Of a stretch of DNA of 64,000 nucleotides, positions 10,303 to 23,576 are shown piece after piece. A program made the position numbers and the translations under genes. A model generated the notes under the pieces. The model saw nothing but the letters and a program-made list of their open reading frames with translations, ran no database searches and was not told where the DNA came from. Position 1 is the first letter of the stretch. Each line of letters opens with the position of its first letter. Origin of the DNA: Pseudomonas sediminis (GTDB lineage Bacteria > Pseudomonadota > Gammaproteobacteria > Pseudomonadales > Pseudomonadaceae). The DNA is taken from NCBI RefSeq assembly GCF_002741105.1, contig NZ_NIQU01000001.1:992001-1056000 (forward strand). The letters are read 5' to 3'.

Positions 10303-11142
10303 TCACTCCTGGTAGCTGACGAGACGGGCGACGCTGCCCAGCAGAAGGTCGAGCAGCATGCCGACCACGCCGATCATCAGAATCGAGAAGATCACGCTGG
10401 CCAGGTTGAGGTTGTTCCACTCGTTCCACACGTAGTAACCAATACCGGTGCCACCGACGAGCATCTCGGCGGCGACGATCACCAGCCAGGCGATACCGAC
10501 CGAGATGCGCATGCCGGTGAGGATGGTCGGCATGGCCGCCGGCAGGATCACGCTGAACGCCGTGCGCAGCGGGCTCAGCTCATGAGTGCGGGCGACGTTG
10601 ATCCAGTCGCGACGTACGCCAGCGACGCCGAAGGCGGTGTTGAGCAACATCGGCCACACCGAGCAGATGAAGATCACAAAGATCGCCGAGGTCTGCGAAT
10701 CCTTGATCACGAACAGCGCCAACGGCATCCAGGCCAGCGGCGAGATCGGTCGCAGTATCTGGATGAAGGGATTGAGCGCGCGGTACATCAACGGCGACAT
10801 GCCAATGACGAAACCAACGGGGATCGCCACCAGCGCCGCCAGCAGATAGCCGGTCAACACCCGGTACAACGAGTGCGCAAGTTGGATGCCGATGCCCTTG
10901 TCGTTAGGCCCGTTGTCATAGAACGGCTGGCTCAGCTCGGCATAGGCATGCGCCAGCACCACCGAAGGTGGCGGCACGCGGGCCTCTTGCTCGGCTTCGC
11001 CCATCAGCATGGCGTATTCGTCATCAGCACTGACTGCGGCGCTGGCGGGCACGCGGCAGAGCACCTCCCAGACCACCAGCAGCAGCACCAGCAGCACAAC
11101 GGAAAGAATCGCCGCGCGCAGGGAAATGGACGCTTTCATCAC
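10303..11142 (-). CDS. cynB: Cyanate/nitrate-type ABC transporter permease
   Basis: Inner-membrane subunit of the importer, 279 residues. A first hydrophobic helix is followed by a periplasmic stretch, then the BPD_transp_1 core. The EAA loop that docks on the ATPase is the segment ARTHELSPLRTAFSVILPAA. It closely resembles NrtB, the nitrate permease, so cyanate specificity is inferred from gene order. Its start overlaps the cynA stop by four bases (ATGA), showing translational coupling. Confidence 0.9.
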   Translation of the reverse strand: MMKASISLRAAILSVVLLVLLLVVWEVLCRVPASAAVSADDEYAMLMGEAEQEARVPPPSVVLAHAYAELSQPFYDNGPNDKGIGIQLAHSLYRVLTGYLLAALVAIPVGFVIGMSPLMYRALNPFIQILRPISPLAWMPLALFVIKDSQTSAIFVIFICSVWPMLLNTAFGVAGVRRDWINVARTHELSPLRTAFSVILPAAMPTILTGMRISVGIAWLVIVAAEMLVGGTGIGYYVWNEWNNLNLASVIFSILMIGVVGMLLDLLLGSVARLVSYQE

Positions 11143-12506
11143 GACCTCCGCATGGCGAAGCTGGCCAGATAACCGTCCGGATCGGCCGGATCGAAGGGCT
11201 TGCCCATCACACTGAAGGATTTGTAGGCATCGGCCGGTACCGGCAGGCCAAGTTCTTTCATCACCTTGCCGGCGTCAGCCGCGAGGAACACCCGCTCGGC
11301 TATGTTGCGGTAGTCGACATCCCCCTGCAGATAGCCCCAGCGTTTCATCTGGGTGAGGATCCACACCGCCATCGACTGCCAGGGGAACGGATCGAAGTCG
11401 ATGCGCCGTGGCTCGTCATGGATGTTGCCGAGGCCATCGGCATAGCGCCCGCTAAGAACCTGCTGCACCACCGGCACCGGCTGGTTGAGGTAGTTGCGGG
11501 TGGAGATCGCCTCGGCCACCGCCTTGCGGTTCTCGGCCTTGGAGGAGTACTGCGTGGCATCGATCAGCGCATGCAGTAGTGCGCCGTAGGTGTTGGGGTT
11601 CTCGCTGGCGAAGCGCTGGCTGCAGGCGAAGGCGCAGCACGGATGGCCCGGCCACAGCTCCTTGGTCAGCAGGTGGATGAAACCGACCTTCTCCCACACC
11701 GCGCGCTGGTTGAACGGGTCCGGCGAGAGGAAGCCATCGAGGTTGCCGGCACGCAGGTTGGCGACCATCTCCGGTGGCGGCACCACGCGAATCTGGATAT
11801 CGCGATCCGGATCCAGGCCATGCTCGGCGACGTAATAGCGCAACAGGAAGTTGTGCATCGAATATTCGAACGGCACACCGAAGCGCATGCCCTTCCACAG
11901 CTTCGGATCGCGTTTGTCCTGATGCTGCATGCCGAGCACGATGGCCTGGCCGTTGACGTTCTCCAGCGCCGGCATGACGAAAGGCGTCTGCGTCGAACCC
12001 AGCCCCAGGCTGATAGCCAGTGGCATCGGCGAGAGCATGTGCGAGGCGTCGTATTCGCCGGCCAGAGACTTGTCGCGCGCCACCGCCCAGCCCGCGGTCT
12101 TCACCGTTTCCACCTCCAGCCCGTACTTGGCGTAGAAGCCCATCGGCTCGGCCATGATGATCGGCGTGGCGCAGGTGATGGGCACGAAGCCAATCTTCAG
12201 CTTGGTCTTTTCCAGCGGGCCAAGGCTGTCCTTGACCGCCGCCTTGACCGCATCCAGCGGGATCATGCTGCCCAGAATCGCCGCCGCGACGCCGCCACCG
12301 ATCATCCCCATGAAACTGCGTCGGGAGAAATCGTTGTGGCCGAACACGCCGCGCACGATGGCGTTCTCCACCGCGCGATCGAGCATAGCTTCGCTGCTAT
12401 CGGGCAGCGCAGCGGCACTCGGCGTGCAACGCTGGCAAGCACACCCGGCGGCATGGGACAGCTCGCTGTCGGGGCTGAATGGATCGTCCAGACTGTTGAC
12501 GCTCAT
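11139..12506 (-). CDS. cynA: Periplasmic substrate-binding protein of the cyanate importer (Tat-exported)
   Basis: Solute-binding component of the NrtA/SsuA class, 455 residues. An unusually long N-region of 60 residues contains Cys22, Cys24 and Cys27 (CACQRC). It precedes a twin-arginine signal, SRRSFMG at 61-67, with the hydrophobic stretch GGGVAAAILGSM. Export by TatABC, encoded at 54.5-55.9 kb, is expected. The start is ATG 12506, with GGAG eight bases upstream; the upstream in-frame GTG (12515) overlaps that ribosome site and is rejected. It is the first gene of cynABDS, downstream of a sigma-54 promoter. Confidence 0.9.
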   Translation of the reverse strand: MSVNSLDDPFSPDSELSHAAGCACQRCTPSAAALPDSSEAMLDRAVENAIVRGVFGHNDFSRRSFMGMIGGGVAAAILGSMIPLDAVKAAVKDSLGPLEKTKLKIGFVPITCATPIIMAEPMGFYAKYGLEVETVKTAGWAVARDKSLAGEYDASHMLSPMPLAISLGLGSTQTPFVMPALENVNGQAIVLGMQHQDKRDPKLWKGMRFGVPFEYSMHNFLLRYYVAEHGLDPDRDIQIRVVPPPEMVANLRAGNLDGFLSPDPFNQRAVWEKVGFIHLLTKELWPGHPCCAFACSQRFASENPNTYGALLHALIDATQYSSKAENRKAVAEAISTRNYLNQPVPVVQQVLSGRYADGLGNIHDEPRRIDFDPFPWQSMAVWILTQMKRWGYLQGDVDYRNIAERVFLAADAGKVMKELGLPVPADAYKSFSVMGKPFDPADPDGYLASFAMRRS

Positions 12507-12595
12507 CGTGATCACTCCTGCGATGGCCTGCCCCAGATTGGTGAGGCGGGCGCTGACTGGGCTGAGCCATTGCTGGCCGGTTCATGTCAGCTATT

Positions 12596-12610
12596 GCAGG
12601 AGCTGTACCA
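12596..12610 (-). promoter_or_regulatory. Sigma-54 promoter of cynABDS
   Basis: On the minus strand TGGTACAGCTCCTGC has the invariant GG and GC dinucleotides of a -24/-12 element with ten bases between them. Transcription would start near 12584, about 78 bases before the cynA ATG. Confidence 0.72.
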
Positions 12611-12625
12611 GCTCAAAAAACAAAT

Positions 12626-12638
12626 TAAACAATTGAAA
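12626..12638 (-). promoter_or_regulatory. IHF-like site in the cynA-cynF gap
   Basis: TAAACAATTGAAA is the complement of an IHF core (WATCAANNNNTTR) with one mismatch, inside an AT-rich stretch. It lies between the activator dyads and the cynA -24/-12 element, where DNA bending would help looping. Assignment is inferential. Confidence 0.45.
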
Positions 12639-12667
12639 AATAACGACTTTAATCAAATTCCTTAAAA

Positions 12668-12719
12668 ACGATATTTCGTCATTAACGAGATTTCGTCAGC
12701 GCCAGAAACGATATTTCGT
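12668..12719. promoter_or_regulatory. Three ACGA-N4-TCGT dyads, probable CynF binding sites
   Basis: Copies ACGATATTTCGT (12668-12679), ACGAGATTTCGT (12685-12696) and ACGATATTTCGT (12708-12719), each followed by C. Centres are 17 and 23 bases apart. They lie about 90, 107 and 130 bases upstream of the predicted cynA start, the usual zone for sigma-54 activators. They end four bases before the -24 element that faces cynF. Confidence 0.72.
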
Positions 12720-12723
12720 CAAA

Positions 12724-12739
12724 TGGCACGGCCTTTGGA
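12724..12739 (+). promoter_or_regulatory. Sigma-54-like promoter facing cynF
   Basis: TGGCACGGCCTTTGGA matches the -24 half (TGGCACG) fully and the -12 half as TTGG instead of TTGC, with correct spacing. A start near 12750 would leave a leader of about 25 bases to cynF. The dyads end only four bases upstream, closer than for normal activation. A sigma-70 alternative is not excluded. Confidence 0.5.
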
Positions 12740-12774
12740 TAACAAGATACAAGCTCAATCCCGCGAGGCCCGAG

Positions 12775-16118
<3,344 letters not shown>

Positions 16119-16143
16119 TCATCAAACCACTTCAGGCGCATTC

Positions 16144-19100
16144 TTATTGCGGGTTGGCACGGGTGCTGGACAGCAGCGACTTCAGACTGGCCGCTTTCGG
16201 TTTCACCAGCCAGAACTTGCGCAGGTAATCGTCCAGGTTCTCCAGCAGGTTCTGCCCCCACTCGCTACCGGTTTCCTCGACATACTCGGCGAGCACGCTT
16301 TCCAGGTGGCTGCGGTAGGCCTCCATCGCTTCGTTGTTGATGCGTTGGATTTCCACCAGCTCGTGGTTGACGCGGTCGTAGAAGCCGTTGTCCATGTCGA
16401 GCACGTAGGCGAAGCCGCCGGTCATGCCCGAGCCGAAGTTGTAGCCGGTCTTGCCCAGTACGCAGACGAAACCGCCGGTCATGTACTCGCAGCAGTGGTC
16501 GCCAGTGCCTTCCACCACGGCATGAGCGCCGGAGTTGCGCACAGCGAAACGCTCACCCGCGGTGCCGGTGGCGAACAGCTTGCCGCCGGTAGCGCCGTAC
16601 AGGCAGGTGTTACCGATGATGGCGCTGTCCTCGGTGGCGAACGGGCTGCCCGCAGGCGGGGTGATGACGATCTTGCCTGCGGTCATGCCCTTGCCGACGT
16701 AGTCGTTGGCGTCGCCTTCCAGGCGCAGGTGCAGACCACCGGCGTTCCACACGCCGAAGCTCTGACCAGCAGTACCCTTGAAGCGGAAGGTGATCGGCGC
16801 GCCGTTCATGCCCTGGTTGCCATGCACACGAGCGATCTCACCGGAAATGCGCGCACCGATGGAGCGGTCGCAGTTGCCGATGCTCAGCTCGAACTCACCA
16901 CCGGTCTTACCGGCGATGGCGTCCTTGGCCATTTCCACCATCTTCTCGGCCAGCAGGCCTTCGTCAAACGGCGGGTTCTTCGGCACCTGGCAGAACTGCG
17001 GCTTGTCAGCCGGGATGTGTGCGCTGGCCAGCAGCGGCGACAGATCCAGGTTGCCCTGTTTGGCGGTTTCGCCCGGCAGCACTTCGAGCAGGTCGGTGCG
17101 GCCGATCAGCTCTTCCAGGCTGCGCACGCCCAGCTTGGCCAGCCACTCGCGGGTTTCCTCGGCGACATAGGTGAAGAAGTTCATCACCATCTCGACGGTG
17201 CCGATGAAGTGATCCTTGCGCAGCTTGTCGTTCTGCGTGGCCACGCCGGTGGCGCAGTTGTTCAGGTGGCAGATGCGCAGGTATTTGCAGCCCAGAGCCA
17301 CCATCGGTGCGGTGCCGAAGCCGAAGCTCTCGGCGCCGAGGATGGCTGCCTTGATCACGTCCAGGCCGGTCTTCAGACCGCCGTCGGTCTGTACCCGCAC
17401 CTTGCCGCGCAGGTCGTTGCCGCGCAGGGTCTGGTGGGTTTCGGCCAGACCCAGCTCCCACGGCGCGCCGGCATAACGGATGGAGGTCAGCGGCGAAGCG
17501 CCGGTACCGCCGTCGTAACCGGAAATGGTGATCAGGTCGGCGTAGGCCTTGGCCACACCGGCAGCGATGGTGCCGACACCGGCTTCCGCCACCAGCTTGA
17601 CCGACACCAGTGCCTTCGGGTTGACCTGCTTGAGGTCATAGATCAGCTGCGCCAGGTCTTCGATCGAGTAGATGTCGTGGTGCGGCGGCGGCGAGATCAG
17701 GGTCACGCCCGGCACCGCGTAGCGCAGCTTGGCGATCAGACCGTTGACCTTACCGCCCGGCAACTGGCCGCCCTCGCCGGGCTTGGCACCCTGGGCCACC
17801 TTGATCTGCAGCACTTCGGCGTTGACCAGGTATTCCGGGGTCACACCGAAACGGCCGGTAGCCACCTGCTTGATCTTCGAGCTCTTGATGGTGCCGTAGC
17901 GGGCCGGGTCTTCGCCGCCCTCACCGGAGTTGGAGCGACCGCCCAGGCGGTTCATCGCCTCAGCCAGCGCCTCGTGCGCCTCCGGCGACAGCGCACCGAG
18001 GGAGATGCCCGCGGCGTCGAAGCGCTTGAAGATCGATTGCAGCGGTTCGACTTCGTCCAGGCTGATAGGCGCACTGGACTCCTTGACCTTGAGCAGGTCA
18101 CGGATCATCGACACCGGACGGGTGTCGACCAGCTTCGAGTATTCCTTGTACTTCTCGTAGTTGCCCTGCTGCACGGCGTCCTGCAGCGTGCGTACCACGT
18201 CAGGGTTGTAGGCGTGGTACTCGCCGCCGTAGACGAACTTGAGCAGGCCGCCCTGCTGGATCGACTTGCGGTTGTTCCAGGCCTCGAAGGACAGCAGCTT
18301 CTGCTCGCTTTCGATATCGACGAAACGCGCACCCTGGATGCGGCTGGCCACACCCCGGAAGCACAGCTCGGTGACTTCGTCAGCCAGGCCGACCGCCTCG
18401 AACAGTTGCGCACCGCGATAGGACGCGACCGTGGAGATGCCCATCTTCGACAGGATCTTCAACAGACCTTTGGAGATGCCCTTGCGGTAGTACTTGAAGA
18501 CTTCGTACAGATCGCCCAGCACTTCGCCGGTGCGGATCAGGTCGCCCAGCACTTCGTAAGCCAGGAACGGGTAGACCGCCGAGGCACCGAAGCCCAGCAG
18601 CACGGCATAGTGGTGCGGGTCACGCGCAGTGGCGGTTTCCACCAGGATGTTGCAGTCGCAGCGCAGACCTTTCTCGGTCAGGCGGTGATGCACGGCACCA
18701 GTGACCAGCGCGGCATGCGCCGGCAGCTTGCCCGGAGCGATGTGGCGGTCGGTCAGTACCAGCAGCACCTTGCCGGCACGCACAGCTTCCTCGGCCTGAT
18801 CGGCCATGTTGCGCACGGCGGCTTCCAGGCCCAGCGACTCGTCGTAGTTCATGTCGATGACATGACGGTCGAAGCCCGGGCGATCCAGGTTCATCAGCGC
18901 ACGCCACTTGGCCGGCGAAATCACCGGGCTGCTGAGGATCACGCGGGTAGCGTGCTCCGGCGACTCGCTGAAGATGTTGCGCTCGGCGCCCAGGCAGATT
19001 TCCAGGGACATGACGATCGCTTCACGCAGCGGGTCGATCGGCGGGTTGGTGACCTGCGCGAACTGCTGGCGGAAGTAATCGTACGGCGAGCGCACGCGCT

Positions 19101-20592
19101 GGCTGAGTACGGCCATCGGCGTGTCATCGCCCATGGAGCCGACGGCTTCCTGGCCCTGCTCACCGAGCGGGCGCAGCACCTGGTCACGCTCCTCGAAGGT
19201 GACCTGGAACATCTTCATGTACTGCTTGAGCTGATCCGGGTCGTAGAAGGCCGAACCATGATCGCGGTCTTCCAGCGTCGCCTTGATGCGCTGGGCATGC
19301 TTGCGCAGCCACAGCTTGTAGGGGTGGCGCGACTTCAGGCGGCTGTCGATGGACTCGGTATCCAGCACCTGGCCAGTTTCGGTATCGACCGCGAGGATCT
19401 GCCCTGGGCCGACACGGCCCTTGGCGATGACGTCCTCGGGCTGGTAATCCCACACGCCGATTTCCGACGCCAAGGTGATGTAGCCGTTCTTGGTGGTGAC
19501 CCAACGCGCCGGGCGCAGCCCGTTACGGTCGAGCAGGCACACGGCATGGCGGCCATCGGTCAGTACCACGCCGGCCGGGCCATCCCAGGGCTCCATGTGC
19601 ATGGAGTTGTATTCGTAGAACGCGCGCAGGTCGGCGTCCATGGTCTCGACGTTCTGCCAGGCCGGCGGAATGATCATGCGCAGGCCACGGAACAGGTCGA
19701 TGCCACCGGTGACCATCAGCTCGAGCATGTTGTCCATGCTCGAGGAGTCGGAACCGACACGGTTGACCAGCGGGCCCAGCTCGTCGAGATCGGGAATCAT
19801 CTCGTTGGCGAACTTGGTGCGACGGGCCTGCGCCCAGTTGCGGTTGCCAGTGATGGTGTTGATCTCACCGTTGTGCGCGAGATAACGGAAAGGTTGTGCC
19901 AGCGGCCACTTCGGCAGGGTGTTGGTGGAGAAGCGCTGGTGGAAGACCGCGATGGCGGTCTGCAGGCGCTCGTCACCCAGGTCCGGGTAGAACTGCTGCA
20001 GGTCCGCCGGCATCATCAGACCTTTGTAGATGATGGTCTTGTGCGAGAAGCTGCAGATGTAGTGGTCGCTGTCGTTGGCATTGGCGACAGACGAGCGACG
20101 GCGGGCACTGAACAGCTTGATTGCGAATTCCTGGTCGGACAGGCCATCACCACCGATGAACACCTGCTCGATCTGCGGCAGACGCTCCAGCGCCAGGCGA
20201 CCCAGCACGCTGGTGTCGATCGGCACCTTGCGCCAGCCCACCAGTTGCAGGCCGGCCGCGAGGATCTCGCGGTTCATGTTCTCGCGCGCGGTTTCGGCCT
20301 TGGCCGAATCCTGATTGAAGAACACCATGCCCACCGCATATTGCGCAGGCAGTTCGACGCCGAATTGCTCCTGAGCGATCGCGCGCAGGAATTGGTCGGG
20401 CTTCTGGATCAGCAGGCCACAGCCATCACCGGTCTTGCCGTCGGCGTTGATACCGCCGCGGTGAGTCATGCAGGTGAGGGCCTCAATAGCGGTATTGAGC
20501 AGGTGATGACTAGGCTCACCTTGCATATGGGCGATCAAGCCGAAGCCGCAGTTATCCTTGAACTCATCAGGACGGTACAAACCTGCTTTCAT
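16144..20592 (-). CDS. gltB: Glutamate synthase large subunit
   Basis: Catalytic subunit of GOGAT, 1482 residues. Cys15 in [10 protein letters not shown] becomes the N-terminal nucleophile after removal of a 14-residue propeptide and starts the class II glutaminase domain. A central domain, the FMN-binding synthase domain ([24 protein letters not shown]) and the C-terminal beta-helix follow. The cluster motif [16 protein letters not shown] is present. The start is ATG 20592; the in-frame GTG 15 bases upstream is possible but the MKAGLY start is the family norm. It uses ammonium such as that released by the neighbouring cyanase, through glutamine synthetase encoded elsewhere. Confidence 0.97.
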   Translation of the reverse strand: MKAGLYRPDEFKDNCGFGLIAHMQGEPSHHLLNTAIEALTCMTHRGGINADGKTGDGCGLLIQKPDQFLRAIAQEQFGVELPAQYAVGMVFFNQDSAKAETARENMNREILAAGLQLVGWRKVPIDTSVLGRLALERLPQIEQVFIGGDGLSDQEFAIKLFSARRRSSVANANDSDHYICSFSHKTIIYKGLMMPADLQQFYPDLGDERLQTAIAVFHQRFSTNTLPKWPLAQPFRYLAHNGEINTITGNRNWAQARRTKFANEMIPDLDELGPLVNRVGSDSSSMDNMLELMVTGGIDLFRGLRMIIPPAWQNVETMDADLRAFYEYNSMHMEPWDGPAGVVLTDGRHAVCLLDRNGLRPARWVTTKNGYITLASEIGVWDYQPEDVIAKGRVGPGQILAVDTETGQVLDTESIDSRLKSRHPYKLWLRKHAQRIKATLEDRDHGSAFYDPDQLKQYMKMFQVTFEERDQVLRPLGEQGQEAVGSMGDDTPMAVLSQRVRSPYDYFRQQFAQVTNPPIDPLREAIVMSLEICLGAERNIFSESPEHATRVILSSPVISPAKWRALMNLDRPGFDRHVIDMNYDESLGLEAAVRNMADQAEEAVRAGKVLLVLTDRHIAPGKLPAHAALVTGAVHHRLTEKGLRCDCNILVETATARDPHHYAVLLGFGASAVYPFLAYEVLGDLIRTGEVLGDLYEVFKYYRKGISKGLLKILSKMGISTVASYRGAQLFEAVGLADEVTELCFRGVASRIQGARFVDIESEQKLLSFEAWNNRKSIQQGGLLKFVYGGEYHAYNPDVVRTLQDAVQQGNYEKYKEYSKLVDTRPVSMIRDLLKVKESSAPISLDEVEPLQSIFKRFDAAGISLGALSPEAHEALAEAMNRLGGRSNSGEGGEDPARYGTIKSSKIKQVATGRFGVTPEYLVNAEVLQIKVAQGAKPGEGGQLPGGKVNGLIAKLRYAVPGVTLISPPPHHDIYSIEDLAQLIYDLKQVNPKALVSVKLVAEAGVGTIAAGVAKAYADLITISGYDGGTGASPLTSIRYAGAPWELGLAETHQTLRGNDLRGKVRVQTDGGLKTGLDVIKAAILGAESFGFGTAPMVALGCKYLRICHLNNCATGVATQNDKLRKDHFIGTVEMVMNFFTYVAEETREWLAKLGVRSLEELIGRTDLLEVLPGETAKQGNLDLSPLLASAHIPADKPQFCQVPKNPPFDEGLLAEKMVEMAKDAIAGKTGGEFELSIGNCDRSIGARISGEIARVHGNQGMNGAPITFRFKGTAGQSFGVWNAGGLHLRLEGDANDYVGKGMTAGKIVITPPAGSPFATEDSAIIGNTCLYGATGGKLFATGTAGERFAVRNSGAHAVVEGTGDHCCEYMTGGFVCVLGKTGYNFGSGMTGGFAYVLDMDNGFYDRVNHELVEIQRINNEAMEAYRSHLESVLAEYVEETGSEWGQNLLENLDDYLRKFWLVKPKAASLKSLLSSTRANPQ

Positions 20593-20703
20593 AGGGGAAA
20601 CTCTCACCAGGCTGCCTAAACTTCAGGCAAATTGCTTTCTAATTCAATGACTTGAACCCGAAAAGCGGGCACGGGCCAGCTTTGCATGGGCAAAAGGGAG
20701 GTC

Positions 20704-20746
20704 ATTGTACATATCCACCCATCTCGTCACAAATTTTCGTGACGAG
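20704..20746 (-). promoter_or_regulatory. Predicted gltB promoter with an overlapping dyad
   Basis: On the minus strand TTGTGA (20732-20727) and TACAAT (20709-20704) are separated by 17 bases. The -35 lies inside the inverted repeat CTCGTCAC-N8-GTGACGAG (20723-20746). With one bulge the dyad extends to 20715-20751. A regulator bound there would block or modulate gltBD transcription. The same hairpin could instead end the upstream SPOR transcript, but no U-run follows. Confidence 0.55.
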
Positions 20747-20830
20747 AGGGTGAAAGTTTATGTCGCAAAAACGAAGGATAAGACCGCAAGGTCGTGCTAA
20801 CGACCAGGCGGTCATCTTGGGACAGAGCGT

Positions 20831-22411
20831 CTAACGGCTCATTTCCTGCTGGATACTGCCCAACGTACGAGGCCAGGGTTTACCGGCCTGCAGCTTGGCC
20901 GGCAGAGTTTTCACGGCCGCCTGAGCGGCGTCGCGACTGGCAAAACTACCATAGGTCAGCACATACAGCGGCTGTCCCTGGTGGACCTTCTTGAAATAAC
21001 GATATTCGCTACCGCCCTCACGCACCAACGCCTGAATATTGGCCTCCGAACGCGAACCGACCACCTGCAAGGCATAGCGGGACGCCGGTTGCTGCGCGTA
21101 CCAACTCCCCGCATGTGCATTGGCCGCTGCCGTAGCGGGCGCAGGCTTGGGCGTCGCAGCCGGAGCGGGAGCGGGAGCGGGGGCCGGAGTCGCTGGTTTG
21201 GGTGTAGCCGGTTCAGGCTGCTGTGCAGGTGCAGGTGCAGGTGCAGGTGCAGGTGCAGGTGCAGGTGCAGGTGCAGCAGCGATTGGGGCAGATGGCAAAG
21301 TCACTGTCGAGGGTTCGGGTGAGGCCGGGGGCTCGAAGTTATCCAATTCTTCGCCAGCCGCCTCAGCCAACGGCTGGCGAATCACGCTCTGGGACTCACC
21401 CACCAACGGCAACGGTAGTGGCTGACTGGCTCCCGCGAACTCGATAGCTGGCGCGCGACTTTCTGTAGCAGGCGCTTGCGCCGGCTCTTCAGCTTCTGCG
21501 GCCGGCGTGGACGACTGCAAAGGTAGCGACGAGTTGCTGGCCACCGGCGCAGGCGGGGCAGATTCCCGTCCCTGCATGAACCAGGCAGCAGCAACGCCGA
21601 CCAACACGACGGCCAGCGCCAACAGATGCTTTTTCGGCAGGGCAAAACCGCCGCCCGTACCACGACCAGCCGAGCGCTGTGCGAGCATCTGCTCGACCAA
21701 CAGTTCACGCGCCTCGTGGTTGATTGCTCCGGGCCACCCCTGAGCACGAACATGAATGTCCTCGATCTGCTCTTCGGTCAACAGATCAATACTCTGGCCG
21801 GCGCCATTGAGCCGCTGAGCCAGGTAGTCGCGCGTTTCCTCTTCAGCGTACGGCTGAAGCTCGATCGCGTGATAACACTCCTCGCCACCTGCCAACGCTT
21901 CCAAGCGCGCCAACAGATCCTGCTCCGCAAACAGAAAGATATGCGGACGCCCCTCGGCATTGCCCGCTGCAAGCGCCAAGACGCTTTTGAGCGCCGCGTC
22001 ATCCAGCTGATCAGCGTCGTCGACCAGCAGATAAACCTCTTGCCCGGTCAACGCCAACTGCCCTACCTGCGCCAGAATCGAACGCACATCGGCCTGAGCT
22101 ATGGACAGCCCCTGAGCGACCTGGCGCAGCAGCGCCTCGCTACCGGTGACACCCTGCGCAACGACAATGCTCTGCACCGCCTGCTTGTTAGTGCTGGCAA
22201 CCAATGCCTGACGCAGCAGCGTCTTGCCACTGCCTTCGGGACCGACCACGGCGAGCAACAGCTGGCTGTAACGCGCCAGGTGATGCAATTGCCCCAGCAC
22301 CGGCTTGCGCTGCGCCGGGAAGAACTTGAAGCCAGGCACTCGTGGCGCAAAGGGGTCGTGACTGAACTGGTAATGCGCCAGGAAAGCTTCGTCAGCATGC
22401 AAACTGGTCAT
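20831..22411 (-). CDS. AAA ATPase/SPOR-domain protein, DamX-like
   Basis: Protein of 526 residues with three parts. A cytoplasmic ExeA-like AAA ATPase has Walker A GPEGSGKT at 57-64 and Walker B-like LLVDDAD. A single transmembrane helix lies near 265-285 (LLALAVVLVGVAAAWF). A long periplasmic Pro/Ala-rich linker leads to a C-terminal SPOR domain (about 440-520) that should bind denuded septal peptidoglycan. The position next to aroB-aroK is that of E. coli damX, though E. coli DamX lacks this ATPase activity. A role in cell division is inferred. Its linker contains a hexanucleotide repeat. Confidence 0.88.
   Translation of the reverse strand: MTSLHADEAFLAHYQFSHDPFAPRVPGFKFFPAQRKPVLGQLHHLARYSQLLLAVVGPEGSGKTLLRQALVASTNKQAVQSIVVAQGVTGSEALLRQVAQGLSIAQADVRSILAQVGQLALTGQEVYLLVDDADQLDDAALKSVLALAAGNAEGRPHIFLFAEQDLLARLEALAGGEECYHAIELQPYAEEETRDYLAQRLNGAGQSIDLLTEEQIEDIHVRAQGWPGAINHEARELLVEQMLAQRSAGRGTGGGFALPKKHLLALAVVLVGVAAAWFMQGRESAPPAPVASNSSLPLQSSTPAAEAEEPAQAPATESRAPAIEFAGASQPLPLPLVGESQSVIRQPLAEAAGEELDNFEPPASPEPSTVTLPSAPIAAAPAPAPAPAPAPAPAPAQQPEPATPKPATPAPAPAPAPAATPKPAPATAAANAHAGSWYAQQPASRYALQVVGSRSEANIQALVREGGSEYRYFKKVHQGQPLYVLTYGSFASRDAAQAAVKTLPAKLQAGKPWPRTLGSIQQEMSR
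21223..21276. repeat. Nine GTGCAG hexamers in the SPOR-protein linker
   Basis: Nine perfect copies of GTGCAG (CTGCAC on the coding strand) encode alternating Ala-Pro. Slippage by whole units would change linker length without shifting the frame. Confidence 0.9.
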
Positions 22412-22421
22412 GAATCACTCT

Positions 22422-23525
22422 TCAAGAGTTGGACGACTGAGCCAGCGCGGCGTAATCGCTACGCAGCGTGGCGTCGAGAATCTCACGCGGGTAATCGGCA
22501 GTCACTACAGCCTCACCCAAACGCTTTAGCAACACGAGACGCAGCTGACCATCGAGCACCTTCTTGTCCACTGCCATATGCTCGAGGAATTGCGCAGGCG
22601 TCATATCCTGCGGCGGCACCACTGGCAGCCCGGCCGCCTGCAACAGGCGTACACCTCGGTCTCGATCCGCTGCCGATAGCCAGCCCAGGCGATAGGACAT
22701 TTCCAACGCCATCACCGTTCCAGCGGAAACGGCCTCGCCATGCAGCCACACACCATACCCTTGCTCGGTCTCGATGGCATGCCCAAAGGTGTGACCGAGA
22801 TTGAGAGTGGCGCGCACTCCCGACTCACGCTCGTCCGCACCGACGACACGCGCCTTGGCCGCACAGGATTGCTCGATAGCATAGGTAAGCGCCTGCTGAT
22901 CAAGTGCACGCAAGGCTGGCATATTCTGCTCCAGCCATGCCAGGAAGGGCTCATCGCAGATCAGACCATACTTGATGACTTCGGCAAGGCCAGCCGACAA
23001 CTCGCGAACAGGCAAGGTATCAAGACTGCTCGTGTCGATCACAACGGCTTTGGGCTGGTAGAAGGCACCTACCATGTTTTTGCCCAACGGATGATTGATG
23101 CCAGTCTTGCCACCCACCGAGGAGTCAACCTGCGAAAGCAGAGTCGTCGGGACCTGGATGAAATCGACACCACGCTGATAACAGGCCGCAGCAAAGCCCG
23201 CCATATCACCAATCACCCCCCCCCCAAGCGCCACGACAGTGGTGCGCCGATCATGTCGAGCGCTCAGCAGGCCATCGAAGATCAGCTGCAAGGTTTCCCA
23301 GTTTTTGAACGCCTCACCGTCGGGCAACACCACAGAGGTAACGCTATAGCCTTCGAGCACCTGTAGCAGCGCTTGCAGATACAACGGCGCGACGGTTTCG
23401 TTGGTCACGATTGCCACCTGCCGACCAGCTATGTGCTGTGTGAGCAGTGCAGGGCGAGACAGCAACCCCTGACCGATATAAATGGGATAGCTGCGTTCAG
23501 CGAGATCGACGTGAAGAGTCTGCAT
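22422..23525 (-). CDS. aroB: 3-dehydroquinate synthase
   Basis: Second enzyme of the shikimate pathway; converts DAHP to 3-dehydroquinate with NAD and a metal ion. 367 residues. The NAD-binding [13 protein letters not shown] and substrate segment [19 protein letters not shown] are intact, and the metal-ligand histidines lie in [11 protein letters not shown]. It sits 51 bases downstream of aroK and is followed closely by the SPOR gene, giving the conserved aroK-aroB-SPOR order. Confidence 0.97.
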   Translation of the reverse strand: MQTLHVDLAERSYPIYIGQGLLSRPALLTQHIAGRQVAIVTNETVAPLYLQALLQVLEGYSVTSVVLPDGEAFKNWETLQLIFDGLLSARHDRRTTVVALGGGVIGDMAGFAAACYQRGVDFIQVPTTLLSQVDSSVGGKTGINHPLGKNMVGAFYQPKAVVIDTSSLDTLPVRELSAGLAEVIKYGLICDEPFLAWLEQNMPALRALDQQALTYAIEQSCAAKARVVGADERESGVRATLNLGHTFGHAIETEQGYGVWLHGEAVSAGTVMALEMSYRLGWLSAADRDRGVRLLQAAGLPVVPPQDMTPAQFLEHMAVDKKVLDGQLRLVLLKRLGEAVVTADYPREILDATLRSDYAALAQSSNS

Positions 23526-23576
23526 GAGGCCCCCAGGAGAAAAAGGCCACTAGGATAGCGCAGTTCGCCCCGCGCT

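Noticed and set aside
12507..12515. GTG start for CynA three codons upstream
   Set aside because: The GTG overlaps the GGAG ribosome site that is ideally spaced for ATG 12506.
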